Source: Lutjanus erythropterus (taxonomy: Eukaryota; Chordata; Actinopteri; Lutjaniformes; Lutjanidae). Taken from it: a stretch of DNA of 64,000 nt. Shown here piece after piece: positions 1-14,336 of this stretch. The notes beneath the pieces are model-generated. The model saw only the letters and a program-made list of their open reading frames with translations, was not told where the DNA came from and did not search any database. Both the position numbers and the translations under genes were made by a program. Positions within the stretch are counted from its first letter, which is position 1. The number at the start of each line of letters is the position of its first letter. The DNA is taken from contig CM034598.1 of the NCBI GenBank assembly GCA_020091685.1, positions 16,907,362 to 16,971,361 on the forward strand, in the 5' to 3' direction.

Positions 1-687
1 GCACAGTGTGTCATCTGTCCAGAGAAGCAATGGCATACTGCCTGGAGACATCAGCCTGCCAGACCTCAAGGTTATCGGGCATCGCGGTTATCAGGTCACA
101 TCTCCGAGGATTTCAGCCTACAGATTATGAATGTAACTTGTAGCACAGCACTGAGTTCAGATGATCCACTGAGGGACAGTGGAGGCAAAAAAACACATAT
201 TCCTTACTCAAGTAGAAGTGCAGATATACAACATGCAAGTTCTGAAATGTACTCAAAGTACGGAAGTAAAAAGTCATCCTCTGAAGAACATTTCTACCAG
301 CAAAGGAGAACAAACCATCAGGCAAAAGTCTGCAATTGCCTTGGGCCCCAAGCTACCAAGGGTTCCATTAAAGGCCTCATAAACTTATGGTTAAGAAAGT
401 TTTTTTTGCTAATTAATTATGTATTTCTAAAAAATCCACACACTAGCATGATATCAGAATGCTTATTTCATGACTGTCTCAGGACTATTCCATGATCAGA
501 ATGCATATCTGTGGAAATGATTAATGTGTACAGACTGTAAAAAATGAAGTGAAGCTACTCCAGCATCACTGAAAAAGGAGGAGGGAGAAGGATAGTAAAA
601 GACAATACGCACCACAGGCATCAGCTTCTTTCCTTAGGCTGTGAGAGTCTACCACACTCTACCACAAACAAATGTTTATTATTATTC

Positions 688-705
688 ATATATATATATA
701 TATAT
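688..705. repeat. TA dinucleotide repeat
   Basis: About nine TA units in an AT-rich setting; an ordinary short microsatellite. Confidence 0.8.
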
Positions 706-1086
706 TTTCATTTTTTGTCTTCATCTGTCATTTGTGATTTACACTGATGTATAGACTAATTGTCTTTTCTGTGTTACTGTTCCATCCATTTAGGTTGAAA
801 TTGGTCTTGATGTTGGGAAGGTGTTACACAATGATGAAAAAAAAAAAAAGTAAAAATCAACAGTTCCCCTCAAATGCCTTAAAACTAAAAATAACAAGCC
901 TGTTTCGAAAATGTAAGGAATACAAAAAAAAACTGTTATTTGTGTTAACTTGTAGGATGTAAAAGTAAAAAGTTGTCAGAAAAATAAATACTCAAATAAA
1001 TACAATACAAAACTCTACTTAAAGGTGCAATGTAAAACAACTGTGCATTCAAAAATCAGTACTTCAGCCCCAATAGTGAGTTGCAG

Positions 1087-1140
1087 CCATAGACAGTATA
1101 TTAAATAGGGCTGAAATTCTATTTAATATACTGTCTGTGG
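1087..1140. repeat. near-perfect 22-bp inverted repeat (hairpin)
   Basis: The arms at 1087-1108 and 1119-1140 match at 21 of 22 positions and are separated by 10 bases (GGCTGAAATT). The arm core is GACAGTATATTAAATAG. It has no gene context and probably comes from a small palindromic transposon end. Nearby TTAAAGGTGCAATGTAAAAC (from about 1019) resembles a dispersed-repeat end. Confidence 0.8.
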
Positions 1141-4100
1141 TTGACGCGAGTTGTTTATTCCTGCCCCCTACACTTTGAGTTGATCAGCTGTTTTTAAATG
1201 TCTCTTGCATGTAAAACTAAGCCCGTTATCCTGAAAATAAAAACCAACTGCTCCCAAAATACACAGTCTGGAGTCAGAGTTCAGTGACTGCCTGTCTCAC
1301 TGCCTGCCAGACTTCATTAACATACTGCACAATGTAACCGGAACAAACATCTACTCTTTCTCAACGATTATTAATGATTTCTTAGGAAACATTCAGTGTT
1401 AATTTGAACTTAATTAATTAATTAATGTGAAACAGGCAAACAATAGCACAAGTTACAGGCCAGAAGAGACATTTCAAAGGGGGACACCTCAGCTGTAGCG
1501 TTGTTGTCAGATTAGCAAGTATTTGAATTTACAGTTTTTCCTCAATCATGGTCATTTTATTATTTATACACTAAATATATTACAGATGTCTAGTTTAAGG
1601 CTAAAGTAATGAGCCTGTCCTGAGTTTTGGAAACGCAAGGAGTAAAAAGTACAGATAAAATGTAGAAGTAAAAGTGAAAAATATTATAAAAATACTACAT
1701 TATGCTATACAATAATAATACCCAAGTAAGTGTAGCTACCTAAAAACTCTACAGTACAGTACAGTAACAAAGTATTTGTACTTCAGTAATGAAATATTTG
1801 TACAGTATTTCATTGCTTCCCACCTCTGTTGAGGGCATGTAGAGTGACTTTGTTGCTTCTGTGTGACGAGGAGCTTGTAAAAAGCAGCAAAACTAGCACA
1901 CAGAAGTAGAAAACCATGGAACAATAAGAACGTGTCTGAACGAATTTCTTTACCTGGACAAAAACCACAGTTTCCTCACAGTGAAAATATCTGAAGCTTT
2001 TGTGAAGTATCATCATTTTTACATGAGCGCAGCAGCGGCGGTCTCTCATGTACTATACCTCCTCACATCTCCCTTACCTAAAGCAAAAGTTACAGAGCGA
2101 AGGTTTGAATAACATGGATGCATTATTCATCGTCCTCAGGCATATGCTCAGAACCTCACCAACCACAAACCAGCTGGATAGCATGGCAGTCTTCCCAGCA
2201 ATAAAAGCTCCTCACATTAAGATATGTCATGCAGATTAACTGGGTCAAAGTGCTCTTTGTTGGTTTGGAAAATGTCGCGAATACGGCTGCTAAAGGTAAG
2301 GATGAAGATGAACCATTTAACGCGCGGTAATCACGGTGGGTGACATGCCACGCATACAGCGTTTCTCAGAAGATGTGTTAGAAGACTTTAAATGGCAAAA
2401 AAGAAAATACAGATGGGCACGGGGGGAAGCGCTGGGGATTTGGGGCTTCATATATGTGACTATCTGTGCATTTCAAATTTCCATTTCTGAGGTCTGAGGT
2501 GCAAGACAAACATGAATAACGCCAACTCTTATGAGAAAGTGGGAAACAATGTCCTGTCAATCAGATTAGCATCACAGAGGGCTTTTATTTTGAAATTGCT
2601 GATTTGTGCGGCGCTCATCTCCTCCTGCCTCCGGCATACCCTGAACTGTGTTGGAACAATTGGATTCATTTAAGATTCACAGAAGATTCCATGCCTGCCT
2701 AGTTTTACATTTGTATGGAAATTAAGAGATGGAATCTAGTGCTGTAAATAGTTTGTCCAGAAATGGATTACTTTAGCTCCTGTTTTCTTTTTCTACAGTC
2801 AGCAGAAAAGTTTATGTTTTGTGATTTAGACTTCAAATCAAAAATGAACAAAATCCTTTGAGCCAAACTTAATCTGACAGCAGCAACAAGACTGACGGCT
2901 CCTATTTCGGCAAGTAAGAATAAATACATAATTTTGTTATTCCATGCTTCTCTGCATAGATTTACATCTGCCAGTCACCTTTGTTGGACCAGCGTCCACT
3001 TCACATTCAACTAATCAATGCATTCAACCTCCTAAACGCCACTAGAGACCCTGATTAAAGCTTTTGCTTGTTTTATTTATTTCCAACATGCAGAAAAGCT
3101 ATAAATCTCATTCACCTCTTCGCCTTCAGGAGCCCCACAGCTGTGTTGCATCTAAAAATGTAATACAGTCAACTACATAAATTATGGAAGACAACAACAA
3201 GATTTCCTTATCACCATCTATAAATCCCTGCTGCTGTAGAGACGCAGCAGCAGCATGCAGTGGTTTCAGCTGATCATGCTCCTCACAGAGAATCATGGAG
3301 ACAGGGAGAGTTTTAACATGTTGTTATGCTCACTGCCGCCAACCACATTATGGACCGTAAACACAGAAACATATAAACAGTGCAGCATAGTACAATACGT
3401 GTATTTGTGCACATTTTTACATGTTAACTCATGTTACACAGGAGCTGGTATTCATGGTTTATACAGGGGATATCACAATATACTGAATATCATATTACAA
3501 TACAAGAAATGTCTCAATACAAGGAGAGAATAATAAAGGAGAAAAGAAAAGGAAAACAGAAGCACTTTAAGTTAAAAGAAAAGACAAATTCTGTGCAATA
3601 ATACTAAAAGTATACAAGACTTAAAAAAAAGAAAAATTTCAAGTGCTGTCATTTTTCTTGGTTTTAAATATTTTAATAAATAAATAATCTTTTTTTAAGG
3701 CGGTTTTATCATACCTTGAGTTTTTGGTATCTTTACATTCATAGCATGTTCTGTACGTGTGTTCATATTCCTGTGCAGAAAAAAAGGACTAGTAATTCTA
3801 CTGTCTGAATGGTCATTTGTGATTTATTGTGACATATGTATGTGTATCTTCACTTTTATACACTGAAAAATTGCACATTTTTAATCTTCCATTTTTCAAA
3901 TTTCTTTTTTAAATTAGTTCTTCTTTTATTGCAATCATTATTATTAATAGCTTCAGTAGTTTCAAGAGTACCTCACCCTGCTTTCCATTACACTTAACAT
4001 TACATTTAAATCATTTAAGTTAGGTACTAGTACATGGCTAAAACAGACAGGCCATTAATCTGTGTATGCTATATGTTATAAGCAGTGATCGTACAGGGCC

Positions 4101-5689
4101 TATTGTTGCATCATTTCAGTTGGGATGAGTGTTTTCCACACAGGAGACAGCAGTGGGTTACATAATGTTTACAGAAAAGCTCAGTGAAGAAATATGACAA
4201 TGAACGGTCAGATATTCACACTGACATAGAATAACAGGGTGCAGGAACTTACAGGATATAATTTACGATTTATCTGTATTGCTTTGTCTTTATTTAAATT
4301 GTTTTTTGCTTGTTTTGTTTTGTTTTTTGTTGTTGTTGTTTGATCTCACCTTGTTAAATATGATGTGTTAAAAGGGTAGGCGTTGTATAAGCTGTAGCTT
4401 CAGCCCACACCTTTTTTCGGATTACAGAAGCAGTTATGTTAAGTAACTTTATTGTGATGTTCTCGACTGAGGTTTTTCAGTATCTGTCACTTTTTGTAGG
4501 AGGCTACGTGTTTATGTATATGGATCTGTACATTATGAACTAATTATAAGTTAGAACCATCTGTGTTGCATGTTATTGGAGACGTGGCGACACATTCCCA
4601 GTTTTAAGATACCAAATATGAAGACAAGGACAAAGAGAAAACCGTTTTTGCAAGAGGTATCGTCTGAAAGGCGCAGGCTAAATATCCTGGCTAAAATATG
4701 AAGCTCAAAACTTACCACCATGCTAACCCACTGATAGTGTTTCTTATTGAATAAAGTTCATAATAAAAGTTGTAAAACCAATGTTATCTATTCATAACTG
4801 TCTCTTTAAAGATTAAAGTTTTGATGCTCAAAGTGAGTTTACATACTAAAAATTTGAGGCGGTCTGCTAAAAAAATATATTTGTCTAGTAAATGTTCTCA
4901 GTTTACCTGCTATTGGTAGATGAAGCAGAAAGTTCATTTTGGACCTTGGCTGTACCAGAGTACAAGGCAACATCACGGTCACAAACACCCCTCACAGAAA
5001 GTCAAAGGTGCAGAATAAAACTGCAGTTTATGGTGAAATGTTGGACGTGAAATGTAAAGACTTTCCATTTCCAAACACAGTGCATATAATTTTATCATTT
5101 GTCCAAAGTTGCCAGAAGAAAGGTGAACTGAGATGTTTGCACCAATGTTTACATCCAGCGCTACCTGTATGTACATATTCCATATTTAGTCCTAATTGCA
5201 CTTCTTATATAGTCACAACAATTTAGTAAAAGTTCATTAAATGTGCAATATCCAGAAGAGCAATTTCAGCTACATTGCTGTTTTTATAGCTCTCTTACTG
5301 CTGTTATAGTGTTTACAGTACACCAAATAAGCTATCTTACTGTTTTTATAGGCTGCACCATATTCTTTAGTCTATAACATATAACGTTTATGAGTATTTT
5401 TGTATCCTTTACAGCCTTGTGACCTGCAGTTACCCATAACACCCTTCTCTGCATTCGGCCTGAAAATTGAGCCTTTGGTTGTGGGCAACAGCGAGGGCAG
5501 GGCTGAGGGGGTGTACGTCCGCATCTGAATGCGTTTTTTGAATAGTGTGTAAAAGCTAAAACTGGGTGTGAAGCGTCTCTTTAATCTCAAACACACACAC
5601 ACACACTTGAAACAACTCTGCAGTTTGTGGAGCAGTGTATAAACGGCCGCGATGGGTGAAAAACTCAATTATTTCTGCATTTTCCTTTA

Positions 5690-5960
5690 AATCTATATCA
5701 GAACATTGCAGAGTCTGCTATCAAATCCCGACGGAGCCTAATGACGCCCGTGTGCTTATAAATCAGAGCTGTTGCGAATGAGATGCTGTGGCAGCGTAGC
5801 AGCGGCTGAGTGAGAGCTGCAGTCCTCTTCTTCGTCTATGAACCGGATCTTAACAGGATGAGTTTTGAAGCGTCACCCGTGGCGGCTCAGCAGTAATTGA
5901 ATTGAGTTGCATCTAATCTCATTGCCCAGCTCCTTTGGTTCCCTGCCTCTCATTAGGGTA
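5690..5960. promoter_or_regulatory. candidate conserved non-coding block in intron 3
   Basis: Less AT-rich than its surroundings, apparently single-copy, and with homeodomain-type motifs (GCAGTAATTGAATTG, ATCTAATCTCATTGCCC, CTCATTAGGG). Such clusters are usual in neural enhancers, but conservation cannot be tested here. Confidence 0.25.
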
Positions 5961-6534
5961 CGGTGCAGAGTGTCACAGGCCTCCCTTTCACTCACAGCCC
6001 TCTCTCATATCTCACAGCTGATCCAGGCTAACTAGCAAATCAGAGGAACCATATTACAAATTTCTCCCAGCATACACCTCGTCATTAGCCACAACTGACT
6101 GTCGGCTTTACAGCCACAACTGTACCACTTGCTTATATTACAAAGTATCATTACACTGTATCATTGTTGGTATTACACTAATCCACCTCAACGCCAAATC
6201 TAATCTACTAATCTAATTAAATAATGAAATGTAAGTAAATACGCCACCATCAGTTATACTGCAGAACACAACAAATGCAGGGAACCACGAGCGGTGTTGG
6301 GAAAAGGTGAAAAAAGGGAAAAGGGTAATGTTGTTTGTAGCGGTATCCCCTACAAATGCCACTATACTGCAGCACTTGTGGTAAATGGACACTTCAATCA
6401 TTCCTGTCTACCTCGCTGTCTGAAGCTCCATGCAGGCGACCTGAAGCATTTATTTACACTTCAAGTCAGTTTTTTGACAATATGTATATAAACGTGAGGT
6501 TGGCGCCCAATAAAAAGACAGTGAATAATAAACA

Positions 6535-8440
6535 CTCAACAAAAATGTAAATGCAACACTTCTCCTTTGCCAAGATAATCCATCCACCTGACAGGTGTGG
6601 CCTACAGAGATGCTGATTAAACAGCATTTTATTATTAATTATTGCACAGGTGCGCTTGGGACTGCTCACAGTGAAAGACCAAAATGTCAAATTTAAAGTT
6701 TCTTAAAGAAAGAACTTTATTAGACAGTGAACTATGGCTACTTCACATACAAGCATAATTTTTTTAGGGATGCACTGATACCACTTTTTTACATGTACTT
6801 AGATTTGGGTACTTGCCGATACCGATTTCCTACCATAAATGTTCTTACAATAACTTTAAAAACATGTTTATTTTGATAGATGCTCATTTTCTAAATGTAA
6901 CAAATTACTGTTGGTGTTTCCTGCTACAAGTGAAAGCATAGTTACAATACACATTACATTTTTGGGTTATTTGTAGTAAGTTTACTGTGTACATGATATA
7001 TTTCAGTATAATAATTTCATAACATGATTATGGACTTGCAGAATTAAGTTTACTGTTACAAATATATGATAATTATTTCATTATCATTTACAGCACTTGA
7101 GCTAGTATTTTTATTACACATTTACCTGTGTAGTATTTTAAGTTTCTTCTTAATGTCCCTCTTGTCTGAGAGCTAATTAGTTCCTACCTGTTGTTGTTTA
7201 GGGGGGACAGGTATGAGTGTGGTACCATGTGCAACAGTTCTGTTTACCCTGCTGTGAACCTCAAAGAGTGAAGTTGGGTGTACTGTGTTATCAGGTTATT
7301 TTGGTGAAGATTAAGTACACAAAGAGAAGTTATAACCGCTTATTATGAAGAAAAGAGGGTTACAAACTGGTGTTTTTTATAGAGCGGTGTTTTTTCTTCG
7401 TCTTCGGATTAATTACCTGAGGCATTCAACTAGCTTATGCCTGCTGAGGACAGTGAATCCCTCACTGATGATGATGGCGCGACCAAAAAAAGAGGGTAAG
7501 CATCAGCAAAGGCCTTGAACTCTGCGTTGTGGTGGTTCTTTAGATGTTTGCTTCTGTTGAGCAGCTACTTTTTGTGATGTGGCATTGGGTGGGGGGTATT
7601 GGATAGTTTTGAGTACGAGTAGTATGAGTAACGAGTACGTGAGGATAGTATTGGACCAATACCTGATGCTGGTATCGGTATCTGTGTATCCCTAATTTTT
7701 TTTGAGGAGGACAAAGTCATAACTTGCTCTGCTCTGTCTGTAATGAGCTAGTACTCGTTGCCTTGCTTGGGTTGGTTAGGTATAGCCATGAGGAGTGATT
7801 GGTTAGGGTTAGGGCAAGAATATCAAGGTAAGGCAATCAGAGGCAAAGTAGGACTTTTAGTATGTACTGCATCGGCATGTTCAGTATGCATAGAACTGGG
7901 ACATACTACTTCCTCATAACATGGCGCCTTGAACATTGACCCTCTTGCTCATACACGCATCACAAAGGATTGTAGGTCAGATTTGCCAAAAAAGCATGCT
8001 AGCTTCAATACTGCAAAATCCAACTGGATACAGTAGGAGATCCTGACATACTATATATTGGGACATACTTAATCTTTTTCTGGCATAATAAATAGTATGG
8101 TAGTATGGCACAGTCTGTATCTGTTGTTATATAGCCACAGTTTAGTGTCTAAGTGTCTTTTTTCAAAATAACTGCATATCTAGAATGACCTTTTATTGTG
8201 AGCAGTCCAAGGCACACCTGTGCAATAATCATGCTGTTTAATCAGTATCTCTATATGCCACACTTGTCAGGCGGATGGATTATCTTGGGAAAGGTGCTCA
8301 TTAACACAGATTTTAACAACTTTGTGAATAAATTTGAGAGAAATAAACCTTTTGTGTGCGCACAGGAAGTCTGCACACACAAAACTCATGAAAAATGGTA
8401 GAAAAACAAGCAGCGCGCTTATACAGTATTTTTGTTGAGC
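6535..8440. mobile_element. degenerate Tc1/mariner-like element with long terminal inverted repeats
   Basis: The left end (6535-6686) contains TTTGCCAAGATAATCCATCC, then ACAGGTGTGGC and TTATTGCACAGGTGCGC. The right end (8183-8440) holds the inverted counterpart: CCTTTTATTGTGAGCAG, CACACCTGTGCAATAAT, GGATGGATTATCTTGGGAAA, and finishes TATTTTTGTTGAG. This is the long-inverted-repeat pattern of a common fish Tc1-like family. The left repeat lacks about 100 bases that the right one keeps. No transposase reading frame remains between the ends; the interior is occupied by a hAT-like insertion and unrelated sequence, so the copy is dead. Confidence 0.8.
6765..7694. mobile_element. hAT-like non-autonomous DNA transposon nested in the Tc1-like copy
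   Basis: Starts TAGGGATGCACTGATACC and ends GGTATCGGTATCTGTGTATCCCTA, an inverted terminal repeat typical of fish hAT elements. The flanks are AATTTTTT on the left and AATTTTTT/ATTTTTTT on the right, consistent with an 8-bp target duplication. About 930 bp with no transposase frame. It lies wholly inside the Tc1-like element, so it inserted later. Confidence 0.75.
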
Positions 8441-8624
8441 ATATTTATCTACACTTTGCGACCCAGGCAGAGCAGTGTGTCTTGCCCTCTCTCCCTCTGC
8501 TCGGTTTGGAATGTATGTTGAAATATAGCAGCGACAGCCCACAATTTCCATCATGGATTTCATGGGGAATGCTTTAAGTAAAGTGAATGCAGTGCTAGAC
8601 AGTGTAATGTATTAAAGGGAGACT

Positions 8625-8730
8625 CGTAAATGCACCAGAAAGATGCCAGAATGTCAAATACCAACATTTGGGTTGGTAAAGCGTCCCGAGTACAGCAAAA
8701 TACTGAGAGAAAATAAGGAAACAGGAAGAG
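8625..8730. repeat. dispersed repeat, copy 1 of 2
   Basis: Shares AAATGCACCAGAAAGAT, TTTGGGTTGGTAAAG and ACAGCAAAATA, in the same order and orientation, with 23636-23760. Family not recognised. Confidence 0.6.
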
Positions 8731-11700
8731 AGCAGGGTCTCTACACCACACACTTGATGATGATTGACTGCAAATGTTTCTTTTTGTTTGTGTTTGTAAT
8801 GTGTCTGTTCAGACCATGGTGGTTTACCATTTGTGAGATGTTTTGGCACCCCTTCAGAAATGAATGTAGCACACATGCACTATATAATTTCTTTATCACT
8901 AATAGTAAGGTCTTAATGTAACACCTTACTTTTGTTACACCTAACACTGACCCCATGCAAAAGACTCTACCTGCTGCCTGCAAACACCAAGAAATGAACA
9001 CCACAACAGACAAGACTTGAACTCATTTCTGAAGGATCAAAATCTAAACCACACATGAAAAAGAGGTGGTGGTCGTTCAGCCAACAGTAAATGTGGCTGC
9101 TATCCCCTCTAACTTGCCAATCCTCTGGTAAATGAGGGTCTCTGGAGGGCCGAAACGCCCTGCTGAGCACTGTCCAGGGTCTCAGAGGGCATCAGAAACA
9201 ACTGAGTTGAAACCACAAAGATAATGGCTTTGACTCATAATTGTTGGGTTGGCTTGATACCGAGTTTAGGACTGAACATCTGCAGGAAAAAGTGAACTTT
9301 TTCCACAGTGATTTCCTCACTGTTTTATGTTAGCATTCCCTTAAAGGGGCAGGTCACCCAAACTGGCTTACTTGGTACTGTGGTACTGAGTCATATAGAA
9401 AGGGATGTTGTCTGGCTTTTTGCCATCTCTGAAACATATCAAGAAATGCCATTCACCTTCACTGTACTGGGATGGAGGCAGAAATCTTAGAGACAAATAT
9501 CTCAGAACATCCACAAACTAGTGGAGTCCACTCCGTAAAGTGCAGATCTCCACCAAGCAATAGATGGTGAAGCACCCGCTGCAATGCTGCCATAATTGCC
9601 AGATGCAAATGGAGATGCTTTGAATAAAGTTTTTTTTATATTATACTATATTGGAGTTTTGTATCCTGAGTTCACCTAACTGTAAATTTTACAAGGAAAC
9701 AATAAACAGGATGGTAAGTTCAAACTTGTAAACATTATTAAACATTATTCCTATTCAAAACATTTTGTGATTTATTTAGAACATTACAAGCAACCAGGAG
9801 ACTCACAAAAGCTGAATTTCTAAATAATTTACACTTGGTGTTGCCATTTCACAGGTCAGAGCCTGCATGTCCCAGCGGAAGTTGTGGCTATTCAGAAGGT
9901 TAATGTTTTGGCGTAAAGCTGATTAGATCACCGCCAGTAAGTGAATTTAAGTAACTACTATCACATTAGATTTCTCACATTATTAACAAACCAAACTTAA
10001 TCAAAACTAGTTCAGAATTGAGTTAATTGAGTTAAAGTCTATTTTGTAGTGAAGTCTGTATCTCTTGTTTGTTTACTAGTGGACCTTGAATGCTCAAATG
10101 AGGTGATGAGGATGATCACATATCTGGTAGGAGTTTAACCTGCCGATTTTCCGGTTTAAGAAAAAATAAAACTTTTCTTTTGATATCAGTTTTTGAGCCG
10201 AAATGTGGCCTCCAACAGACTGTGTCAGTCTTGTTTTTCGCCTAGCAGTCGTTGATGACTTCCATCCCTTACCGGCTGATTAAGAGGAGTGAAGAGTTAG
10301 CAGCAATTATAAAACAGATCATTCAGTAAAAAAGATTTTTCGAAAATTGTGAAGACAATGAAATAAAGACTTTCTTCATCACTGGATACCAATAGAGGAA
10401 GGTGTGAAAATATGAATATATGGTTGTTTGTTTTTATAATTGGGCACCATTTAACAGTGCCAAACAGAGCAGAATTAAAGGTCAGTAACAAGCTTTTAAA
10501 GATTACATTCCTGATGTTTGTTTGTACTAACATTACAGTGTATCATAGGCAGTTAAAATGAGAAGTGTAAAAGCTAGTTAATCACATATTTGTAGTGGTA
10601 AACTGATATCTCTGAAGTTCAAACAATAATTTTATGTATATCTGGATACTCTTGGTGGACTAGTATAAAGTTATGTATATATTTGTTATTATCATTATTT
10701 AAATGTGTGCCAGAATACAATTATATATATTTTCATCAGTGATAGTGTGTGAAGCGGTTGTGGTGGTCCTTAGATGTGACATATTCTAGACACTTAAATC
10801 CCTGCTTCCATTCACTAGTAAACTTTTGCTGCTGTTCCTTTTGTGTTTCTGGTTCTTCTGAAAGAATCATGTTAGCAGTTTGAGTCAGCTTAGTAAAGCC
10901 ACACTTCAGTATCCCTGACATATCAGTAGCTAGCCAGCAATGAGAACTGTTTCCCGTTTTTGTAGAAAGTTGAACAAAAAGGCTCAAAGGAATTTGGCTA
11001 TCTGTGTAACAGAGAGGTGTCCAAGCTTTGTCCAACAGGAGGCCCACAGTCTCAGACTCTGAAACCCCCTGGTGAATTGTGTAACATGAATTGGGCATCA
11101 GGTCAGTGAAACACTGGTCTGAGATGTAGCATTATCCCTGTCACTTGGACTTGTAAATTCACAAAAAAAAAAACTTGTATTTAACTAAATAAAACATGTA
11201 TTATACTGTAAATCTTGGCCTTGGAACTGAATATGACAAACAGCCACTACAAGTAGCGAGGTCAGGCAATACAGCTGAGAGTTTCCTTCACTTTTCTGTA
11301 CTATGAGCACACTAGAAATATCTACTTAAAATGCCCAAGCTGTCAAACTCTAACTCTTCATTAACTGCATCTCTATGTATGTTCTAATTTATAAATATTC
11401 CCACAGATGCTTTGTCTCGTTGTCTTTTGAGGGCGCCAAAATAAATACTTACAGTATTTAGGGCCTGGTGAGTGTTTGCCTCTGGGCTAAGTATGCTCCC
11501 AGGGCTCTGAGGATCCCTCCAGTGTTTGTGCAGTGGAGATCAAAGTCTTGGGCTGGGAGAGAGGGAAGCCTTTTCTTCTCATTAGTCATCTGGCATAGGC
11601 CCACAATTTATATAAAATAGGCTGCAGTTTGCTGGGATTATATGACCTGTGCTCTTGAATTTTCCAGCAAAGTATATACAGATGCAACAAACAGGCGAAG

Positions 11701-12781
11701 AGCAATCAATGTCAGATGGCGGATGAGGAATGCGATGAGAATCTCTAAGCAGCTGTAAAGACGTGGTAATTGAGGTGCCTTTGAGGAAAGTGTTTAACTC
11801 CTGACAATGAAACTGAGAAGAAAATATAGACCCCAAACCAATCAACTTATGCAATTTGGAGGAGAAGCTAAAAATGTTATATAGTTCGCAATAACCACAT
11901 TATTGCAATACCGCTCTCATGTGATGCCTATTGAAAGGCTAAGCTTCTTGCCATCATCGCTGCAAACTTTATTTTGAAGGGTCAATCTCATGTTGAGGTC
12001 AGCTCATTGATTGTTTAATACACCTAAAGATCAGTGCAGTCAGGAACACAACCTCTGAGTGGTCGACAGACCCCAAGGCATCATGTGATTGCCAGCAGGA
12101 GGCTAACAACATGCTAAGAGCAACTGTTTTCAACACAGGAAATGGATAAATGACGACTGAAGACATTCAGTGGATTTATCATCATGGATCCTTCTGCAGT
12201 TCAAGGCTGGATTACAAAGCTCCTGAAAGAGATTCAATGGCACTGAGCCAATGTTCTGAACGTACAACACTAGCGTTAGCATTAGCTTAAGTTAGTCCTT
12301 CCTGCTCTTTTCCAGCAGTTAGGAATAACAGACAAGACTTTTCTTGGTCTTAGGACACTGCAGCTTTTATGAACTGACACACTGTAACCTGAACTGTACA
12401 TTTACTGTCACAGTGACAGCTTACTGCTAGTTTTAAGTTTCTGCTCTGCTATGAGCAGCACCGTGAGTCTGCCATTCACTGTCCTTTACTTGAACACCGC
12501 ACGCACTTATGCACTGCCCTATTCCTCACAAGAGCTATCCTACACTTATGACAATATGCTTCAATGAAGTCAAATAAAATGTAATTATTAAGACAGCTGC
12601 AGTGAAGCGGCATCCCACAGAAATATGCTGCTTTGCCACCGCAGCAAGAAAAAATCCATACAGTCACAGCCTTATATATAGTTGTTGTGAAATCAGTTGG
12701 AGCTACATTACGAGCTCCTCCACTTCTCCCAGCCCACAGGAGAAGAAGCTTTAAACGTTTTACCTCGTCGCTGGAAACGTA

Positions 12782-12803
12782 GCATTCGCCGTGAAGCGAA
12801 TGC
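12782..12803. repeat. short perfect hairpin
   Basis: GCATTCGC, six bases, GCGAATGC: an 8-bp perfect stem in a locally CG-richer patch. No gene context; may be chance. Confidence 0.5.
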
Positions 12804-14219
12804 CAAACTGGCCTGACAGTGTGCAGCCAAGGCTTTGATGTGGTGTTTACAGTAGGCCTATAACCAAAACAGTCTCACTGCCAAGTGTTGTCCTAATCAA
12901 AAAGACAGCGCATGTCAAATCAAACAGAAGCAGCATGCTGTCTGTATCTTCAGAAGTGCATACATGCGGGAGGGAGGAGAGTAGCGCTTTTCCACTGTGA
13001 AAATCCACCCACAGACTTTTCAGAGCTTCTCCATCTCTCCCTGTCTGTCTTTGTTCCCAGGTCTCTTTCTCACTCACGCTGCATACTGTGACGTCTCAGC
13101 ACATATACAACAAGCATGGGCACACACACAGAGCCGAGTGTATGTGTGTGAAAGGATTGATCAAGTGCTGCACAAAACTCTCCGGGCGGCTTTGGCTGAT
13201 CGGCTGAAACTGAAGGAAAAATGACATAAAGAGAGGCTTGCCTTTCATGAAAAAAAAAAAGCCCAAATATTATTTTACTCTCATGTTTGCTCTTGAGAAT
13301 GACATATATATTTTATTTGTTGTTTCTACAAACAAATTGGCCCTGTGACATGGTGTAACATCAAAGCAATCAACCTCTACTATGGCTGCTTGAAGCAAAG
13401 GCCAGGACATTTTGTTATAATGAAAAAAGAAAAAGCTCCCAGCAGTAATTTCATGGCTGCTGAAGCTAGCAGTGGGTAGGTGGTAAAATGGCTTTATTCC
13501 AGGTTCAGTTAAAAGAGGACACTGAGAGAGCATAGAGGTTTATTGTGTGCTTATTGTGACAGACGATGGCCCTCGTATCACTTTTTTTTCCAAGGCACAG
13601 GTGCTTGACTCGTAGTTTTTCAAGAGGTTACTGAATTACAGAGGTTGCCACAGCAGGTTGGACTATCTGTATATTGGGATGTCACTTTAGCAGTGATACC
13701 GGTTTATGTGTGCAAAATAAAAAGAGAGAAAAAAGGCCGGTGATGCATAGCTTCATCCATATTTCTTTAACATTATTTTTCTTGTGCATTTTATGGCTTC
13801 TCTGATGTGCCCTTTCTTGTCAGCGTGTCCAAGCTGATTTATTCTCCTGATGCATGCATAATTTAGTTGTTATGAAGCTGGCGTGAAGGAGAGGGCCACT
13901 AAAGCACAAGAGGCATATGTGTGTGTGTATAAAGTCTCAGCTGGGTGCAACTGATGTGCCATTATATTGGCTGTGATGAGACCACAAAGCCAAGGAAACA
14001 AGCTGCGGTCTATGATATAGACATGGTTGCAGTGGAGAGCTGGCATTCACACTTATTATCTCACATTGCGAGCAGAGAGTATAAATCAACAATTGTGGGT
14101 GACAATATTGCACTTCACTAGACATTATTTGTGTGAAATGTGTCAGATTGGCATAAAAAAGTACTTGCATAACAAATTGAAAGGGCAAAAAGCAGCTGAT
14201 GGATTTTAGCATCAAATAG

Positions 14220-14336
14220 AAAAATACTGCTTCGGTTCATCTGCAAAACAAATGGTGGTTAAAAGATAAAACTACAGACACACTGCATGTGGCAACATGC
14301 CAGCACACCTTAACAAGAGATATGGAAAAAAAAGAG
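14220..14336. repeat. local direct repeat, copy A
   Basis: Shares GTTCATCTGCAA, GTTAAAAGA, CATGCCA and ACACCTTAAC in order with 16329-16440, by eye about three-quarters identical. The two copies flank a probable mobile element of about 1.6 kb. Confidence 0.65.
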
